Of a DNA stretch of 64,000 nucleotides, positions 7,974 through 15,795 are shown in pieces. Where the stretch lies: positions 111,743-175,742 of the forward strand of contig MEGH01000016.1 of assembly GCA_001725415.1 (NCBI GenBank), written 5' to 3'. Source of the stretch: Pseudonocardia sp. SCN 73-27. Its GTDB lineage: Bacteria; Actinomycetota; Actinomycetes; Mycobacteriales; Pseudonocardiaceae. Position 1 is the stretch's first letter; each line of letters starts with the position of its first letter. The position numbers and the translations under genes are program-made. Below the pieces are notes generated by a model. The model saw only the letters and a program-made list of their open reading frames with translations. It did not search any database and was not told the origin of the DNA.

Positions 7974-8222
7974 TCAGACCGGGTCGACCCGCAACGCGTT
8001 CTTGTCGTGCTGGGTGATCCGGCCGTCGCGGGCGACCCCGGCGACGCACGAGTACCAGACGGCGTGCCGGCAGCCCGTCGCCCGCCGGTCGATGACGATC
8101 GGGCCGTCGGCGGTGATCTCGAAGTAGTCGCCGCGGTGCCCGACGGTGACGGCGGGGTCCTCTTCGGCGACCGTGGCGACGGCGACGTTCTCGGGCACGT
8201 CGAGCACGTAGAGGGTGGTCAC
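7974..8222 (-). CDS. Small hypothetical protein coupled to a VOC gene
   Basis: An 82-residue protein whose GTG start (8222) overlaps the stop of the VOC gene by four bases (GTGA), which strongly favours co-translation. It opens TTLYVLDVPENVAVATVAEE and later has RRATGCRHAVWYSCVAG, with two cysteines flanking an aromatic patch. There is no signal peptide, membrane segment or motif I recognise. Its tight linkage suggests a role tied to the VOC enzyme and the ring-cleavage cluster, but that is only context. The next 172 bases to the DUF6247 gene hold no other gene that I can support. Confidence 0.55.
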   Translation of the reverse strand: MTTLYVLDVPENVAVATVAEEDPAVTVGHRGDYFEITADGPIVIDRRATGCRHAVWYSCVAGVARDGRITQHDKNALRVDPV

Positions 8223-8833
8223 ACCGGCACCCGGGAGGCGATGAGCTCAGCCTTGCGCGCCAATAGTTTCCCGAACGTCGGCTCGGGCTCGGCGACGACG
8301 TCGAGGAGGGCGTCGACGGTGAGCTCCGCGTCGACGTCCTCCTGCGGCAGCACGGGCCGCAGGGCGCGGGTGATCTCGAACATGTAGCCGTTGGGGTCGT
8401 GGGTGTAGATCGACTCGATCGTCTCGTGCCGGATCTGCATCTCCACCGGCCAGGAGCTGGCGTCGAGCCGGCGGCGGTACTCCAGCAGGTCCTCCTCGGA
8501 GTCGACGTGGATCGCGAGGTGACGCGAGCGCACGAAGTATTCGGGCACGTCGGCGCCGAAGCGGGCGTGGACGTCGCCCTTCTCCCCCGCCGGACCGCCG
8601 ACCTCGGGCGGGGTGCCGAAGTAGTAGAAGAACGCGATCCGGTCGCCGTTTCCGATGTCGAAGAAGAAGTGGATGAAGTCCGGGTGGTTCTCGGGGCCCC
8701 AACCCGCGGCACAGATCGAGTGCACGACCGGGAATCCCAGGACGTCCCGGTAGAAGCGGACCGTGGCCGCGGGGTCGAAGGTCGGGAAGGCGACGTGGTC
8801 GACGCCGCGCACCCGGTGGTCCTGTTCGCTCAT
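8219..8833 (-). CDS. VOC family protein, possible ring-cleavage dioxygenase
   Basis: A 204-residue vicinal-oxygen-chelate protein from ATG 8833. It opens with VRGVDHVAFPTFDPAATVRFY, contains a long aromatic stretch FIHFFFDIGNGDRIAFFYYF, then RHLAIHVDSEEDLLEYRRRL and the metal-ligand strand THDPNGYMFEITRAL. The His of DHVAF, the His of RHLAIHV and the Glu of FEITRAL can supply the 2-His-1-carboxylate site. Next to a maleate isomerase and an aryl-acid ligase, an aromatic ring-opening role is plausible but not proven. Transcription probably starts just upstream under the palindrome at 8863-8882. Confidence 0.75.
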   Translation of the reverse strand: MSEQDHRVRGVDHVAFPTFDPAATVRFYRDVLGFPVVHSICAAGWGPENHPDFIHFFFDIGNGDRIAFFYYFGTPPEVGGPAGEKGDVHARFGADVPEYFVRSRHLAIHVDSEEDLLEYRRRLDASSWPVEMQIRHETIESIYTHDPNGYMFEITRALRPVLPQEDVDAELTVDALLDVVAEPEPTFGKLLARKAELIASRVPV

Positions 8834-8862
8834 GACACCGACGCTACGCGCCTGTCGACGAA

Positions 8863-8882
8863 TGCGTCAACAGTTTGACGCA
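8863..8882. promoter_or_regulatory. Perfect palindromic operator overlapping a -35 box
   Basis: TGCGTCAA, CAGT, TTGACGCA: two exact 8-base inverted arms with a 4-base spacer, in the 58 bases between the TetR stop and the VOC start. Read leftward, the distal arm supplies TTGACG, and 18 bases on is TAGCGT, a reasonable -35/-10 pair for the VOC gene 8833. A bound regulator would block this promoter. The adjacent TetR protein is the obvious candidate, which is inference. Confidence 0.65.
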
Positions 8883-8891
8883 AACGACAAA

Positions 8892-9602
8892 TCAGCTGAT
8901 GTCGAGGACCCGTTCCAGGTGGTCCAGGTCCTGGCGCAGCATCTTCACCGCCGCCGCGGGGCCCTCCCCCTCGAGCGTCTGGCCATCGGGACGCGCGAGG
9001 GCACCGACGGCCATGTCGGACAGCTGCGCGACGACGGCCCCGGCCGAGTCGCGCCCTCCCGGGTGGAACCACCACGCCACCCAGTTGCACATGCCGAGGA
9101 CGCCGAGCGCGGCGACACGGGCGTCGACGGGCCGGAACCGCCCGGCGCGCACCCCGTCCTCGATGACGTCGGCGATCGACGCCAGGACGTCGCGTCGCGA
9201 CGCCGCGTAGGCCTCCGTGAGCTCGGCCGGCAGCTCGGCCTCCGACCGGATGAGCAGCCGGAACCGCTCGGGCTGCGCGACCCGGCGCCCGACGATGATC
9301 TCGACGACGCCGCGCAGCCGCGCCACCGCGTCGAGGTCGGTGCGGGCGCCCAGCGCGGCGAGCTCGTCGCGCGGTCCGTTGGTGACCTCGGTGACCAGCC
9401 TCGCCAGCAGCTCGTCCTTGCTGCTGACGTAGTAGTAGAGCGCGGGACGGGTGATGCCGAGGGCGTCGGCGATGTCCTGCAGGCTCGTCCCGGCGAAGCC
9501 GCGTTCGGCGAACAGCCGCGTGGCGTGCTCCAACAGCTCGTTCTCGACGAGCTCACGCCGGGCGGTCCCGGCCCGCCGCGAGCGGGGCTCCCCACTGCTC
9601 AT
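8892..9602 (-). CDS. TetR/AcrR family transcriptional regulator
   Basis: A 236-residue regulator. The N-terminal helix-turn-helix is clear: LLEHATRLFAERGFAGTSLQ, then DIADALGITRPALYYYVSSK and DELLARLV. The C-terminal ligand domain includes FRLLIRSEAELPAELTEAY and a Trp-rich CNWVAWWFHPGGR. Its ATG (9602) overlaps the stop of the maleate isomerase gene, so it is last in the leftward operon starting at 12790 and is probably autoregulated. Likely targets are the palindromes at 8863-8882 and 12821-12834. The ligand is probably a CoA ester or aromatic intermediate of the cluster, by context only. Confidence 0.9.
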   Translation of the reverse strand: MSSGEPRSRRAGTARRELVENELLEHATRLFAERGFAGTSLQDIADALGITRPALYYYVSSKDELLARLVTEVTNGPRDELAALGARTDLDAVARLRGVVEIIVGRRVAQPERFRLLIRSEAELPAELTEAYAASRRDVLASIADVIEDGVRAGRFRPVDARVAALGVLGMCNWVAWWFHPGGRDSAGAVVAQLSDMAVGALARPDGQTLEGEGPAAAVKMLRQDLDHLERVLDIS

Positions 9603-10357
9603 GACGCGATCGTAGAGGTGCCGGCCTTCGTGTCAGTGCCTGCGAGGAGCGTGCCCGCCCCGGGCAGCCGCGGATCGAGGCCGAGCGCGCGCAGCAGCGA
9701 GAACGCGCCCGCGGTGGCCGCGGAGAGCACCGGGAGCCCGAACTCGGCCTCGGCCGGAGCGACGAGATCGAGCGACGGCATCTGGACGCACGCGGAGACG
9801 ACGAGCGCGTCGGCGCCGGCGAACGACAGGCCACGCGCGGCCCCCATGACGCGCTCGCCCGGGATGCAGCCCACCTCGGCGTTGTCGCCGACCTCCAGCG
9901 CCACCCAGTCGACGACCTCGATCCCCTCGGACTCCAGATAGCCCACGACCTGCTCGGCCAGCGGCCGCAGGTACGGCGTGACCAGCGCGATCCGCCGCGC
10001 CCCCAGCGCCTGCAGGCCTTCGACGAGCGCGCCGGCACTGGACCGGACAGCGGTGCCCGGCAGCTGCCCGCGCACCAAGGCCTCCACGCGCTGGTGCTCC
10101 CCCGGCCCCTGCGCCATGAGCGCGACGAGGCACGCGTAGAGCAGGGCGTCGACACCGGCATCGGCCAGCTCGTCGACACATCGTTCGCGCTGGGCGTTCA
10201 TGGCGCGCAGCTCCTCCGGCGAGACGCGGTGCATCCGCATCCGGCTCGAGTGGAACGAGAACCGGGCGTCGGCATGGCGGGCGAGCAGCGCCGGGACCTC
10301 GGTCTCGACGGTCACGTTCGAGCTGGGGACGACCAGCCCGATGCGGTGCGGCGTCAT
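9599..10357 (-). CDS. Maleate cis-trans isomerase
   Basis: A 252-residue Asp/Glu-racemase-superfamily protein that closely follows the actinobacterial maleate isomerase pattern: RIGLVVPSSNVTVETEVPAL, FHSSRMRMHRV, YACLVALM with the catalytic Cys at residue 76, and VVSACVQMPS with the second catalytic Cys (C190). It isomerises maleate to fumarate without cofactor. Start ATG 10357 overlaps the ligase stop (ATGA). In this setting it would finish a pathway that releases maleate, such as direct hydrolysis of maleylpyruvate or maleamate. A diverged paralogue lies at 44933-45718. Confidence 0.88.
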   Translation of the reverse strand: MTPHRIGLVVPSSNVTVETEVPALLARHADARFSFHSSRMRMHRVSPEELRAMNAQRERCVDELADAGVDALLYACLVALMAQGPGEHQRVEALVRGQLPGTAVRSSAGALVEGLQALGARRIALVTPYLRPLAEQVVGYLESEGIEVVDWVALEVGDNAEVGCIPGERVMGAARGLSFAGADALVVSACVQMPSLDLVAPAEAEFGLPVLSAATAGAFSLLRALGLDPRLPGAGTLLAGTDTKAGTSTIAS

Positions 10358-12000
10358 CGGTTCTCCTCGGTCAGCGTCGCGGTGATCGCGGCCTGCAGCC
10401 GCTTCTTGTCGGTCTTGCCGACGAGGGTCCGGGGGATCTCGTCGAGGTGCTCGATGCGTTCGGGCCACTTGAACTTGGCGACGTCGAGCGCGGCGAAGTG
10501 CTCCTGCACCTGCGGCAGCGTGAGCGGCTCCCCGCGGACGACGACGTAGGCGCAGGTCCGCTCCCCCAGCCGCGGGTCGGACATGGCGACGACCGCGGCC
10601 GCGGTGACGCGGGGGTGGCGCAGCAGGAGCAGCTCGACCTCCTCGGCGTTGATCTTCTCGCCGCCGCGGTTGATGAGGTCCTTGATGCGGCCCTCGATGG
10701 AGACGCAGCGTTCGCCGCCGATCGTGCGGAGCGCGGCGAGGTCGCCGGTGCGGTAGAAGCCGTCGGAGGTGAAGGCGCGGGCGTTGTGGTCGGGGGCGTC
10801 GACGTAGCCGCGCAGTGTGTACGGGCCGCGGCAGGCGAGCTCGCCGACCTCCCCCTCGGGCACCTCGTCCTCGCTGTCCGGCACGAGGATGCGGATCTCG
10901 TCGTGCGGCGACAGCGGGGTGCCGACGGTCGTCGCGCGTGCCTCCCGGGCCGCGCCGGGGCGCGTCGTCAGGAAGAGTCCCTCGCCCATCCCGAACAGCT
11001 GCCCCGACCAGATACCGCGCGCCTCGATGCCGTCGAACAGCGCGGGCGGGACCTTGGCCCCGGAGAGCACGACCTGGGTGAGCGCGGCGGCCGCGGCGTC
11101 GAAGCCCGGGTGGTCGGGGGCGCGGAAATGGCCGTGTCCGAGCAGGACGTGCGTCGCGGCCTCGCGGGCCATGAGCGGCAACGACTCGTCAAGATCGCCG
11201 GTGCCCAGGACCAGGGCGGCGCCGACGCTGTGCGGGGCGTGCACGGCACACACGATCCCGGCGTTGTGGATGATCGGGATGAGGTGGGCGACGCGGGTCG
11301 TCTCGTCCCAGCCCCAGGAGCGGGCGTACTCGGCGGCGTTGTACCAGTACTCGGCGTGCAGGCGCGGGATCACCTTGGGCACGCCGGTCGTACCGCCCGA
11401 CAACTGGAAGACGGCGACGTCGTCGGGGTCGATCCCGGCCTGCACCTTCTCGACGGCCACCCGCGCGGCGGCGGGGTCGGTCCCCGCGCCGAGGGAGGTG
11501 ACCGGGACGCCGCGGTCGTCGTCGCCGACGACCAGCACGTGCCGCAGCGTCGGATGGTCACGCTGCTGGTCGAGGGCGAACCCGACGAGGTCGAACCCGC
11601 GCGTCCCGGCCTCGACGAGGTGCGCGACGGCCCCGACCCGGCGGCTGATCTCGCCGATCTCGTGCCCGCGGTGCGCGGCCAGCGTGCAGACCGGCACGAG
11701 CCCGGCCTTGAGCACCCCGTACCAGGCGACGACGGCGTCGAGCCGGTTGGTGACCTGGAACAGCACGGGGGCGCCGGGACGCGGCCCGAGGTCGAGGAGC
11801 CCGGCGGCGAGCAGGTCGGTACGGGCGTCGAGCTCGCGGAACGTGACCCGGCCGTCGAGCGCGACGACGGCGTCGCGGTCGGGGTGCGCGGCGGCGACGC
11901 GGGACAGCTCCTCGGCGATCGTGGCGGTGCCCCACAGCCCGGCGCCGCGGTGGGCGGCGACGGCGTCCGCGGGGTAGCGGACCACCCGGTCGTCGGTCAT
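10354..12000 (-). CDS. Aryl-acid AMP/CoA ligase (dihydroxybenzoate/salicylate-AMP ligase type)
   Basis: A 548-residue acyl-adenylate-forming enzyme from ATG 12000, overlapping the stop of the frameshifted flavoprotein gene. It carries the phosphate loop LSGGTTGVPKVIPRLH, the SGQLFGMGEGLF region, YRTGDLAAL, and IKDLINRGGEKINAEEVE with its hinge, and the catalytic Lys near its C-terminus in RTLVGKTDKKRL. The NAEYWYN-like adenylation pocket and the overall form resemble EntE/DhbE-type and salicylate-AMP ligases rather than fatty-acyl ligases. It probably activates a hydroxy-aromatic acid for the flavin hydroxylase next door; salicylate is the leading guess by analogy with CoA-dependent salicylate-gentisate pathways. 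Confidence 0.85.
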   Translation of the reverse strand: MTDDRVVRYPADAVAAHRGAGLWGTATIAEELSRVAAAHPDRDAVVALDGRVTFRELDARTDLLAAGLLDLGPRPGAPVLFQVTNRLDAVVAWYGVLKAGLVPVCTLAAHRGHEIGEISRRVGAVAHLVEAGTRGFDLVGFALDQQRDHPTLRHVLVVGDDDRGVPVTSLGAGTDPAAARVAVEKVQAGIDPDDVAVFQLSGGTTGVPKVIPRLHAEYWYNAAEYARSWGWDETTRVAHLIPIIHNAGIVCAVHAPHSVGAALVLGTGDLDESLPLMAREAATHVLLGHGHFRAPDHPGFDAAAAALTQVVLSGAKVPPALFDGIEARGIWSGQLFGMGEGLFLTTRPGAAREARATTVGTPLSPHDEIRILVPDSEDEVPEGEVGELACRGPYTLRGYVDAPDHNARAFTSDGFYRTGDLAALRTIGGERCVSIEGRIKDLINRGGEKINAEEVELLLLRHPRVTAAAVVAMSDPRLGERTCAYVVVRGEPLTLPQVQEHFAALDVAKFKWPERIEHLDEIPRTLVGKTDKKRLQAAITATLTEENR

Positions 12001-12790
12001 CGTTCCTCCTCCGTGAGCAGCACATGGTCCATCCGGCCGCTGACCAGGGCGGCGGCGAGGTCGTCGCGCAGCGCCGCGGGCGCGGCGACGGTGGCACCGC
12101 AGCGCGACCTCGTCCGAGGCACCGGCCTCCAGAACCTCGGTGGTCGCGTCGAAACCGGCCCGGCACCACGTCGCCTCGTCGGTCTCGACGAGGAAGGTGC
12201 TCGTCCCTGTCCCAGCGGCCGAGTACGGGCAGGCGTGCGTGACGAACACGCCGTGTTCCGTGCGTACCGGGGCGAGGACGGCGTCGGCGAGGGCGACGTC
12301 GGTACCGCACCACAGGTAGCGGCCGCGGCCGTGGTCGACCGTCGCGCCGAAGCCCCGGCCTCGCGGGTGGCGCTGCCGACCCCGTCCGCGGCTGACGACG
12401 ACATCGGCGTCCAGCTCCCCGACGCCACGGCGGTCGCCGAAGTGCAGGGTGACCCCGGCCTTCTCCGCGTGCCGCTGCAGCACGGCGAGCAGCTCGGTGC
12501 GGGCGATGCCGACGAGGCGGTCGTTGCGGACGCGCGGTGTGCCCGTCGACGGTCATCGTCATGTCGTGGCGGACCCCGGCGGCGAGGATCCCCTGCAGGG
12601 TCTCGGGGTCGGCCGCCTCCAGCTTGCGCTGGGTGCCGGCGGCCAGGCCGACGCCGAACCCGAACGTCGTGTCGGGGCCGCCCTGCTCGTGCAGGACCAC
12701 CTCGCAGGCGGGGTTCGCGAGCTTGAGCAGCCGTGCGGCGTAGAGCCCGCCCGGGCCCCCGCCCAGCACCGCGACGCGACGCAGATCCAT
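11997..12790 (-). pseudogene. Frameshifted, truncated FAD monooxygenase (salicylyl-CoA-hydroxylase-like)
   Basis: The N-terminus from ATG 12790 is clean: VAVLGGGPGGLYAARLLK and TTFGFGVGLAAGTQRKLEA, a FAD-binding motif like that of the intact enzyme at 40624-42870. Homology then hops frames at about 12525-12540, 12388-12400, 12348-12365 and 12092-12110 (VRNDRLVGIARTELLAV, then AADGVGSATREA, then FGATVDHGRGRYLW, and a last shift). The second FAD motif (GDAAH, residues 275-279 in the paralogue) is absent; after SDEVALR the match is lost. The coding signals and the overlap with the ligase start show it was once the first gene of the operon. Sequencing indels could explain shifts but not the missing C-terminus. 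Confidence 0.75.
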
Positions 12791-12820
12791 TCCGACCTCC
12801 CCGCCGGCGACAGCCGACTT

Positions 12821-12834
12821 TGACGAAATCGTCA
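12821..12834. promoter_or_regulatory. Palindromic operator candidate upstream of the 12790 operon
   Basis: TGACGA, AA, TCGTCA: exact 6-base inverted arms, 31 bases upstream of ATG 12790, flanked by an A/T-rich TTATT stretch unusual for this DNA. It is placed to control the leftward operon (flavoprotein remnant, ligase, maleate isomerase, TetR). It shares TTTGACG with the palindrome at 8863-8882, but the arm geometry differs (arms face outward here), so it need not bind the same protein. Confidence 0.55.
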
Positions 12835-12883
12835 GTTATTCGACGCTATCGATGGTCACGCGTCAAGTGCCCCGGCCCGCGGA

Positions 12884-12897
12884 CCGATGAGTTCCGG
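12884..12897 (+). repeat. 14-base repeat CCGATGAGTTCCGG, copy 1
   Basis: CCGATGAGTTCCGG lies with exactly 22 bases between its end and ATG 12920 of the hydrolase gene. An identical copy (14227-14240) lies exactly 22 bases before ATG 14263. The fixed spacing suggests a shared promoter element or leader, for instance an ECF-sigma -10 region; this is inference. Confidence 0.6.
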
Positions 12898-12919
12898 CGG
12901 GGTCCGTCGTCTCTCCTGC

Positions 12920-13786
12920 ATGACCACGCACACCCTCGCCATGCCCGAGGTCGACCTCGTCTACGACGTGATCGGCCCGCCGCCCACCAGCGACGGGCGG
13001 CCGCCGCTGCTGATGATCGGCCAGCCGATGACGGCGGAGGGCTTCACGACCCTGGCCACCCATTTCACCGACCGCACGGTCGTCACCTACGACCCCCGTG
13101 GCCTGGGCCGCAGCGTCCGCAAGGACGGCCGCACCGACCACCGGCCCGAGGTGCAGGCAGAGGACCTCCACCAGCTGATCCAGGAACTCGGCGGTGGGCC
13201 CGTCGACCTCTTCGGCAGCAGCGGTGGCGCCGTCGTGGGTCTCGCGCTCGTCGCCGCCCACCCGAACGACGTGCGGACCCTCGTCGCCCACGAGCCACCG
13301 GCGATTCCGGTGCTGCCCGACGCCGAGGCCGCCGAGCGCGCCCGCGCCGGGTTCTTCGACGTCTACAACGCCAAGGGCGGCAACGCGGGCATGGCCGCGT
13401 TCATCGCGATGACGAGCTGGAAGGGCGAGTTCACCGACGAGTACTTCGCCGCGCCCGCGCCCGACCCGGCGATGTTCGGCATGCCGACGGAGGACGACGG
13501 CCGGCGCGACGACCCGCTGCTCTCCGACATCTCCTGGGCCGTGAGCAGCTACAGCCCCGACGTCGACGCCCTGACCGCCGCGCCGACGCGGGTGGTCGTG
13601 GGGGTCGGCGAGGAGTCGACGGGCGTGTTCACCGGCCGGACCTCCGTCGCACTGGCCGCGCTGCTCGGCCAGGAGGCGACGGTCTTCCCCAGCCACCACG
13701 GTGGCTTCCTCGGCGGGGAGCACGGCTACGCCGGCAAGCCCGCGGAGTTCGCCGCGACGCTGCGCGAGGTCCTCGACGCGAGCTGA
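12920..13786 (+). CDS. Alpha/beta hydrolase
   Basis: A 288-residue alpha/beta-hydrolase from ATG 12920. The oxyanion strand is MIGQPMTAEGFTTLA, followed by VVTYDPRGLGRSVRK, the nucleophile elbow DLFGSSGGAVVGLAL (Ser in G-S-S-G-G), and a C-terminal PSHHGGFLGG containing the catalytic His. Proteins of this form hydrolyse esters, epoxides or C-C bonds; substrate is not predictable. An in-frame ATG at 12887 would add eleven residues and place the 14-base repeat inside the coding region; I prefer 12920 as the fold begins there. A long inverted repeat follows the stop. Confidence 0.85.
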   Translation: MTTHTLAMPEVDLVYDVIGPPPTSDGRPPLLMIGQPMTAEGFTTLATHFTDRTVVTYDPRGLGRSVRKDGRTDHRPEVQAEDLHQLIQELGGGPVDLFGSSGGAVVGLALVAAHPNDVRTLVAHEPPAIPVLPDAEAAERARAGFFDVYNAKGGNAGMAAFIAMTSWKGEFTDEYFAAPAPDPAMFGMPTEDDGRRDDPLLSDISWAVSSYSPDVDALTAAPTRVVVGVGEESTGVFTGRTSVALAALLGQEATVFPSHHGGFLGGEHGYAGKPAEFAATLREVLDAS

Positions 13787-13800
13787 ACCCGGGCACGGTC

Positions 13801-13865
13801 CCGCCGAGTTCGACATCGACCTGGTTCCGACCCTCGTCGGACCGGGCTCCTGTCGAACTCGGCGG
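13801..13865. terminator. Long-loop inverted repeat after the hydrolase gene
   Basis: CCGCCGAGTTCGAC (13801-13814) is mirrored exactly at 13852-13865, with 37 bases between that hold a smaller stem (TCCGAC, CCTC, GTCGGA). It begins 14 bases after the hydrolase stop. There is no T-run; AAAAA follows. It may act as a terminator or be an intergenic palindromic repeat unit. A similarly built element follows another gene at 46143-46210. Confidence 0.55.
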
Positions 13866-13920
13866 AAAAATCTGCACCCGCGGGCATACTGGGAGACGGC
13901 GCATCCGGGAGGAGGGGCCC

Positions 13921-14181
13921 ATGTGGCTGGTGTGCGGCATCGACGAGGAGCACCGGTTCCGCGAGTGGGACGAGGCGGCCGACTACCACCGGCTGATGGT
14001 CGGCGACTGGGTCGCCCGCCACGGTGACGACGCCGGCGCGGCCTCCTCGCTGGCCGGGCTGGCCGTCGGCCAGAGCTCGACGATCACCTTCCCCGACCCG
14101 GATCGCGACGCCGCGACGGTGGAGTTCTCCCTGACCTGGGAACGGGCCCGCGCCGGGCTCGAGGTCATCGGGGCCTGCTGA
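13921..14181 (+). CDS. Small hypothetical protein
   Basis: An 86-residue protein, ATG 13921, preceded by GGGAGGAGGGGCCC which contains a strong ribosome site. The sequence is acidic and hydrophilic (GIDEEHRFREWDEAADYHRL, later GQSSTITFPDPDRDAATVEF) with no signal peptide or membrane segment. I do not recognise the family. The strong ribosome site and codon bias support a real gene. It stands alone between two palindromic or repeated elements. Confidence 0.6.
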   Translation: MWLVCGIDEEHRFREWDEAADYHRLMVGDWVARHGDDAGAASSLAGLAVGQSSTITFPDPDRDAATVEFSLTWERARAGLEVIGAC

Positions 14182-14226
14182 CCCGGCGCTGCAGCATCCC
14201 GGCGTGCCGGACGAGCCCGGCACGCG

Positions 14227-14240
14227 CCGATGAGTTCCGG
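14227..14240 (+). repeat. 14-base repeat CCGATGAGTTCCGG, copy 2
   Basis: Identical to the copy at 12884-12897, and again with exactly 22 bases between it and the start codon (ATG 14263). The two following genes are unrelated in sequence, which argues for a regulatory rather than a duplicated coding origin. Confidence 0.6.
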
Positions 14241-14262
14241 TGCTCACGTCGGTCCTCATTGC

Positions 14263-14793
14263 ATGGACACCACGAACCTCGCAGGCCTGTACGACGTCCC
14301 CGCGTTGGAGTGGGAGACGATCCGGACCGGGCTCGACGCCGGCTTCCCGCAGGCGCCGGGCGAGGGCGGTCCTGACCGGCACACCTGCTGGCTGACCACT
14401 CTGGACGCCGACGGCGGCCCGCACGTCACGGGCATCGGCGCGCTGTGGGCCGAGGGCGCGTTCTGGTTCGAGACCGGTGAACGGACGCGCAAGGGGCGCA
14501 ACGTCGCCCGCGATCCGCGGTGTGCGCTGAGCCTGGCGACGGGGGCGTTCGACCTCGTGGTGCGCGGCCGGGCGGAGATGGTCACCGACCGCGCGCTGGT
14601 CGCGGCGCGGGCGGCCGAGTGGGCAGCCGGGGGCTGGCCGTGCGAGGTCGACGAGTCCGGCGAGGCGTTGACGGCGCCGTTCAGTGCGCCGTCGGCGGGG
14701 AAGCCGCCGTGGCGGGTCTACCGGATCGTGGTGGAGTCGGCGACGGCGTTGCAGACGGTCGAGCCCGGCGGCGCGACGACGTGGCGGTTCTGA
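14263..14793 (+). CDS. Pyridoxamine 5'-phosphate oxidase-like flavin-binding protein
   Basis: A 176-residue split-barrel protein from ATG 14263. It reads CWLTTLDADGGPHVTGIGAL, then FETGERTRKGRNVARDPRCA, then FDLVVRGRAEMVTD. The Arg/Lys-rich GERTRKGRNVARDPR is the phosphate-binding region for FMN or F420. It belongs to the large actinobacterial PPOX-like superfamily; the closest formal names vary (PPOX, deazaflavin-dependent). It shares the upstream 14-base repeat and spacing with the hydrolase at 12920 and may be co-regulated with it. The 290 bases after its stop hold no gene that I can support. Confidence 0.8.
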   Translation: MDTTNLAGLYDVPALEWETIRTGLDAGFPQAPGEGGPDRHTCWLTTLDADGGPHVTGIGALWAEGAFWFETGERTRKGRNVARDPRCALSLATGAFDLVVRGRAEMVTDRALVAARAAEWAAGGWPCEVDESGEALTAPFSAPSAGKPPWRVYRIVVESATALQTVEPGGATTWRF

Positions 14794-15083
14794 CGTCGCC
14801 TTCGGGTCCCCGCCATTCTCACGGGCCGGCTGGAGCGCGTTCATGTGAGCGGCCTCTACGAACGATCCGCTCGATCGCGGACCGCTCGCCCGGCTGTCGA
14901 GCCGAGCCCGGTCGAGTGCCACGGACAAACCACTCACAGCACGACAATCCCGTCCGAGACCGGCGCAGCTGGGCGACGACGAGCGGTTTTCCGTTCCTGA
15001 CGCGCAACCCGATCGGGCGACGGTCGTCTCCCTTTGTATCGGCGGTCGATGTGCTCGACGGCCGGCACGAGAGGAGAGCGGTT

Positions 15084-15755
15084 GTGAGAAGGCGGCACGC
15101 GTACGGCGCGGTGGGGCTCGGGGTCGTGACGGTCACGACGAGCATCCTGCTCGCGGGCACCGCGTTCGCGGCGAACACCGCGCCCGACCCCGCGACAGGC
15201 GAGTCGGCGGCGACCGCGGCGGTCCGTTCCCAGGCGCTCGTGCCGGGCACCCCGTGCTCGGTGACGGCGAAGGCGTGCGTCGACCTCGACTCACAGCGCG
15301 CCTGGCTGATCCAGGACGGCAAGGTCACCCGCGGCCCGGTGAACGTCGCATCGGGCGGGAAGACGACGCCGACACCGGTCGGGCACGACCTGCACGTCTA
15401 CCTCAAGGACATCGACCACGTGAGCGGTGAGTCGTTCACCAACGGCGTCGGCGACCCGATGCCGTACTCGGTGTTCTTCGAGGACGGCGGCATCGCGTTC
15501 CACGAGGGCAACCCCGAGGCCGCGTCGAGCGGGTGCATCCACCTGGCCGCCGACGACGCCAAGGCTTGGTACGGCTACCTGCAGATCGGCGACTCGGTGC
15601 AGGTCGTCAAGGCGTCGGAGGAGTTCGCGGCGCGCGGCCAGAGCTACGACGGCCCGATGTACGGCGCCGGCGGCGTCCGCGCCTGGGAGGCCGAGCACGG
15701 CGGCGACAACGCCTCCGGCGACAGCTCCGACGACAGCGACTCCGGGGACAACTGA
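15084..15755 (+). CDS. Secreted L,D-transpeptidase (YkuD domain) with altered SHGC motif
   Basis: A 223-residue exported protein; GTG 15084 has GAGGAGAG upstream. The signal peptide runs about 1-29 (hydrophobic VTVTTSILLAGTAFA then AN). The YkuD domain has DLDSQRAWLIQDGKV, the catalytic His in GIAFHEGN (H140) and the nucleophile in SSGCIHL (C151). The usual SHGC has Ser in place of the His before Gly-Cys, and the His-Cys gap is short. The C-terminus is a Ser/Asp-rich tail. Such enzymes form 3-3 cross-links in peptidoglycan; whether this one is active is open. Confidence 0.82.
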   Translation: MRRRHAYGAVGLGVVTVTTSILLAGTAFAANTAPDPATGESAATAAVRSQALVPGTPCSVTAKACVDLDSQRAWLIQDGKVTRGPVNVASGGKTTPTPVGHDLHVYLKDIDHVSGESFTNGVGDPMPYSVFFEDGGIAFHEGNPEAASSGCIHLAADDAKAWYGYLQIGDSVQVVKASEEFAARGQSYDGPMYGAGGVRAWEAEHGGDNASGDSSDDSDSGDN

Positions 15756-15795
15756 GTCTCCGCGGGCCGGCTGCGAGGGGCGGCCGGTCCGCGGG

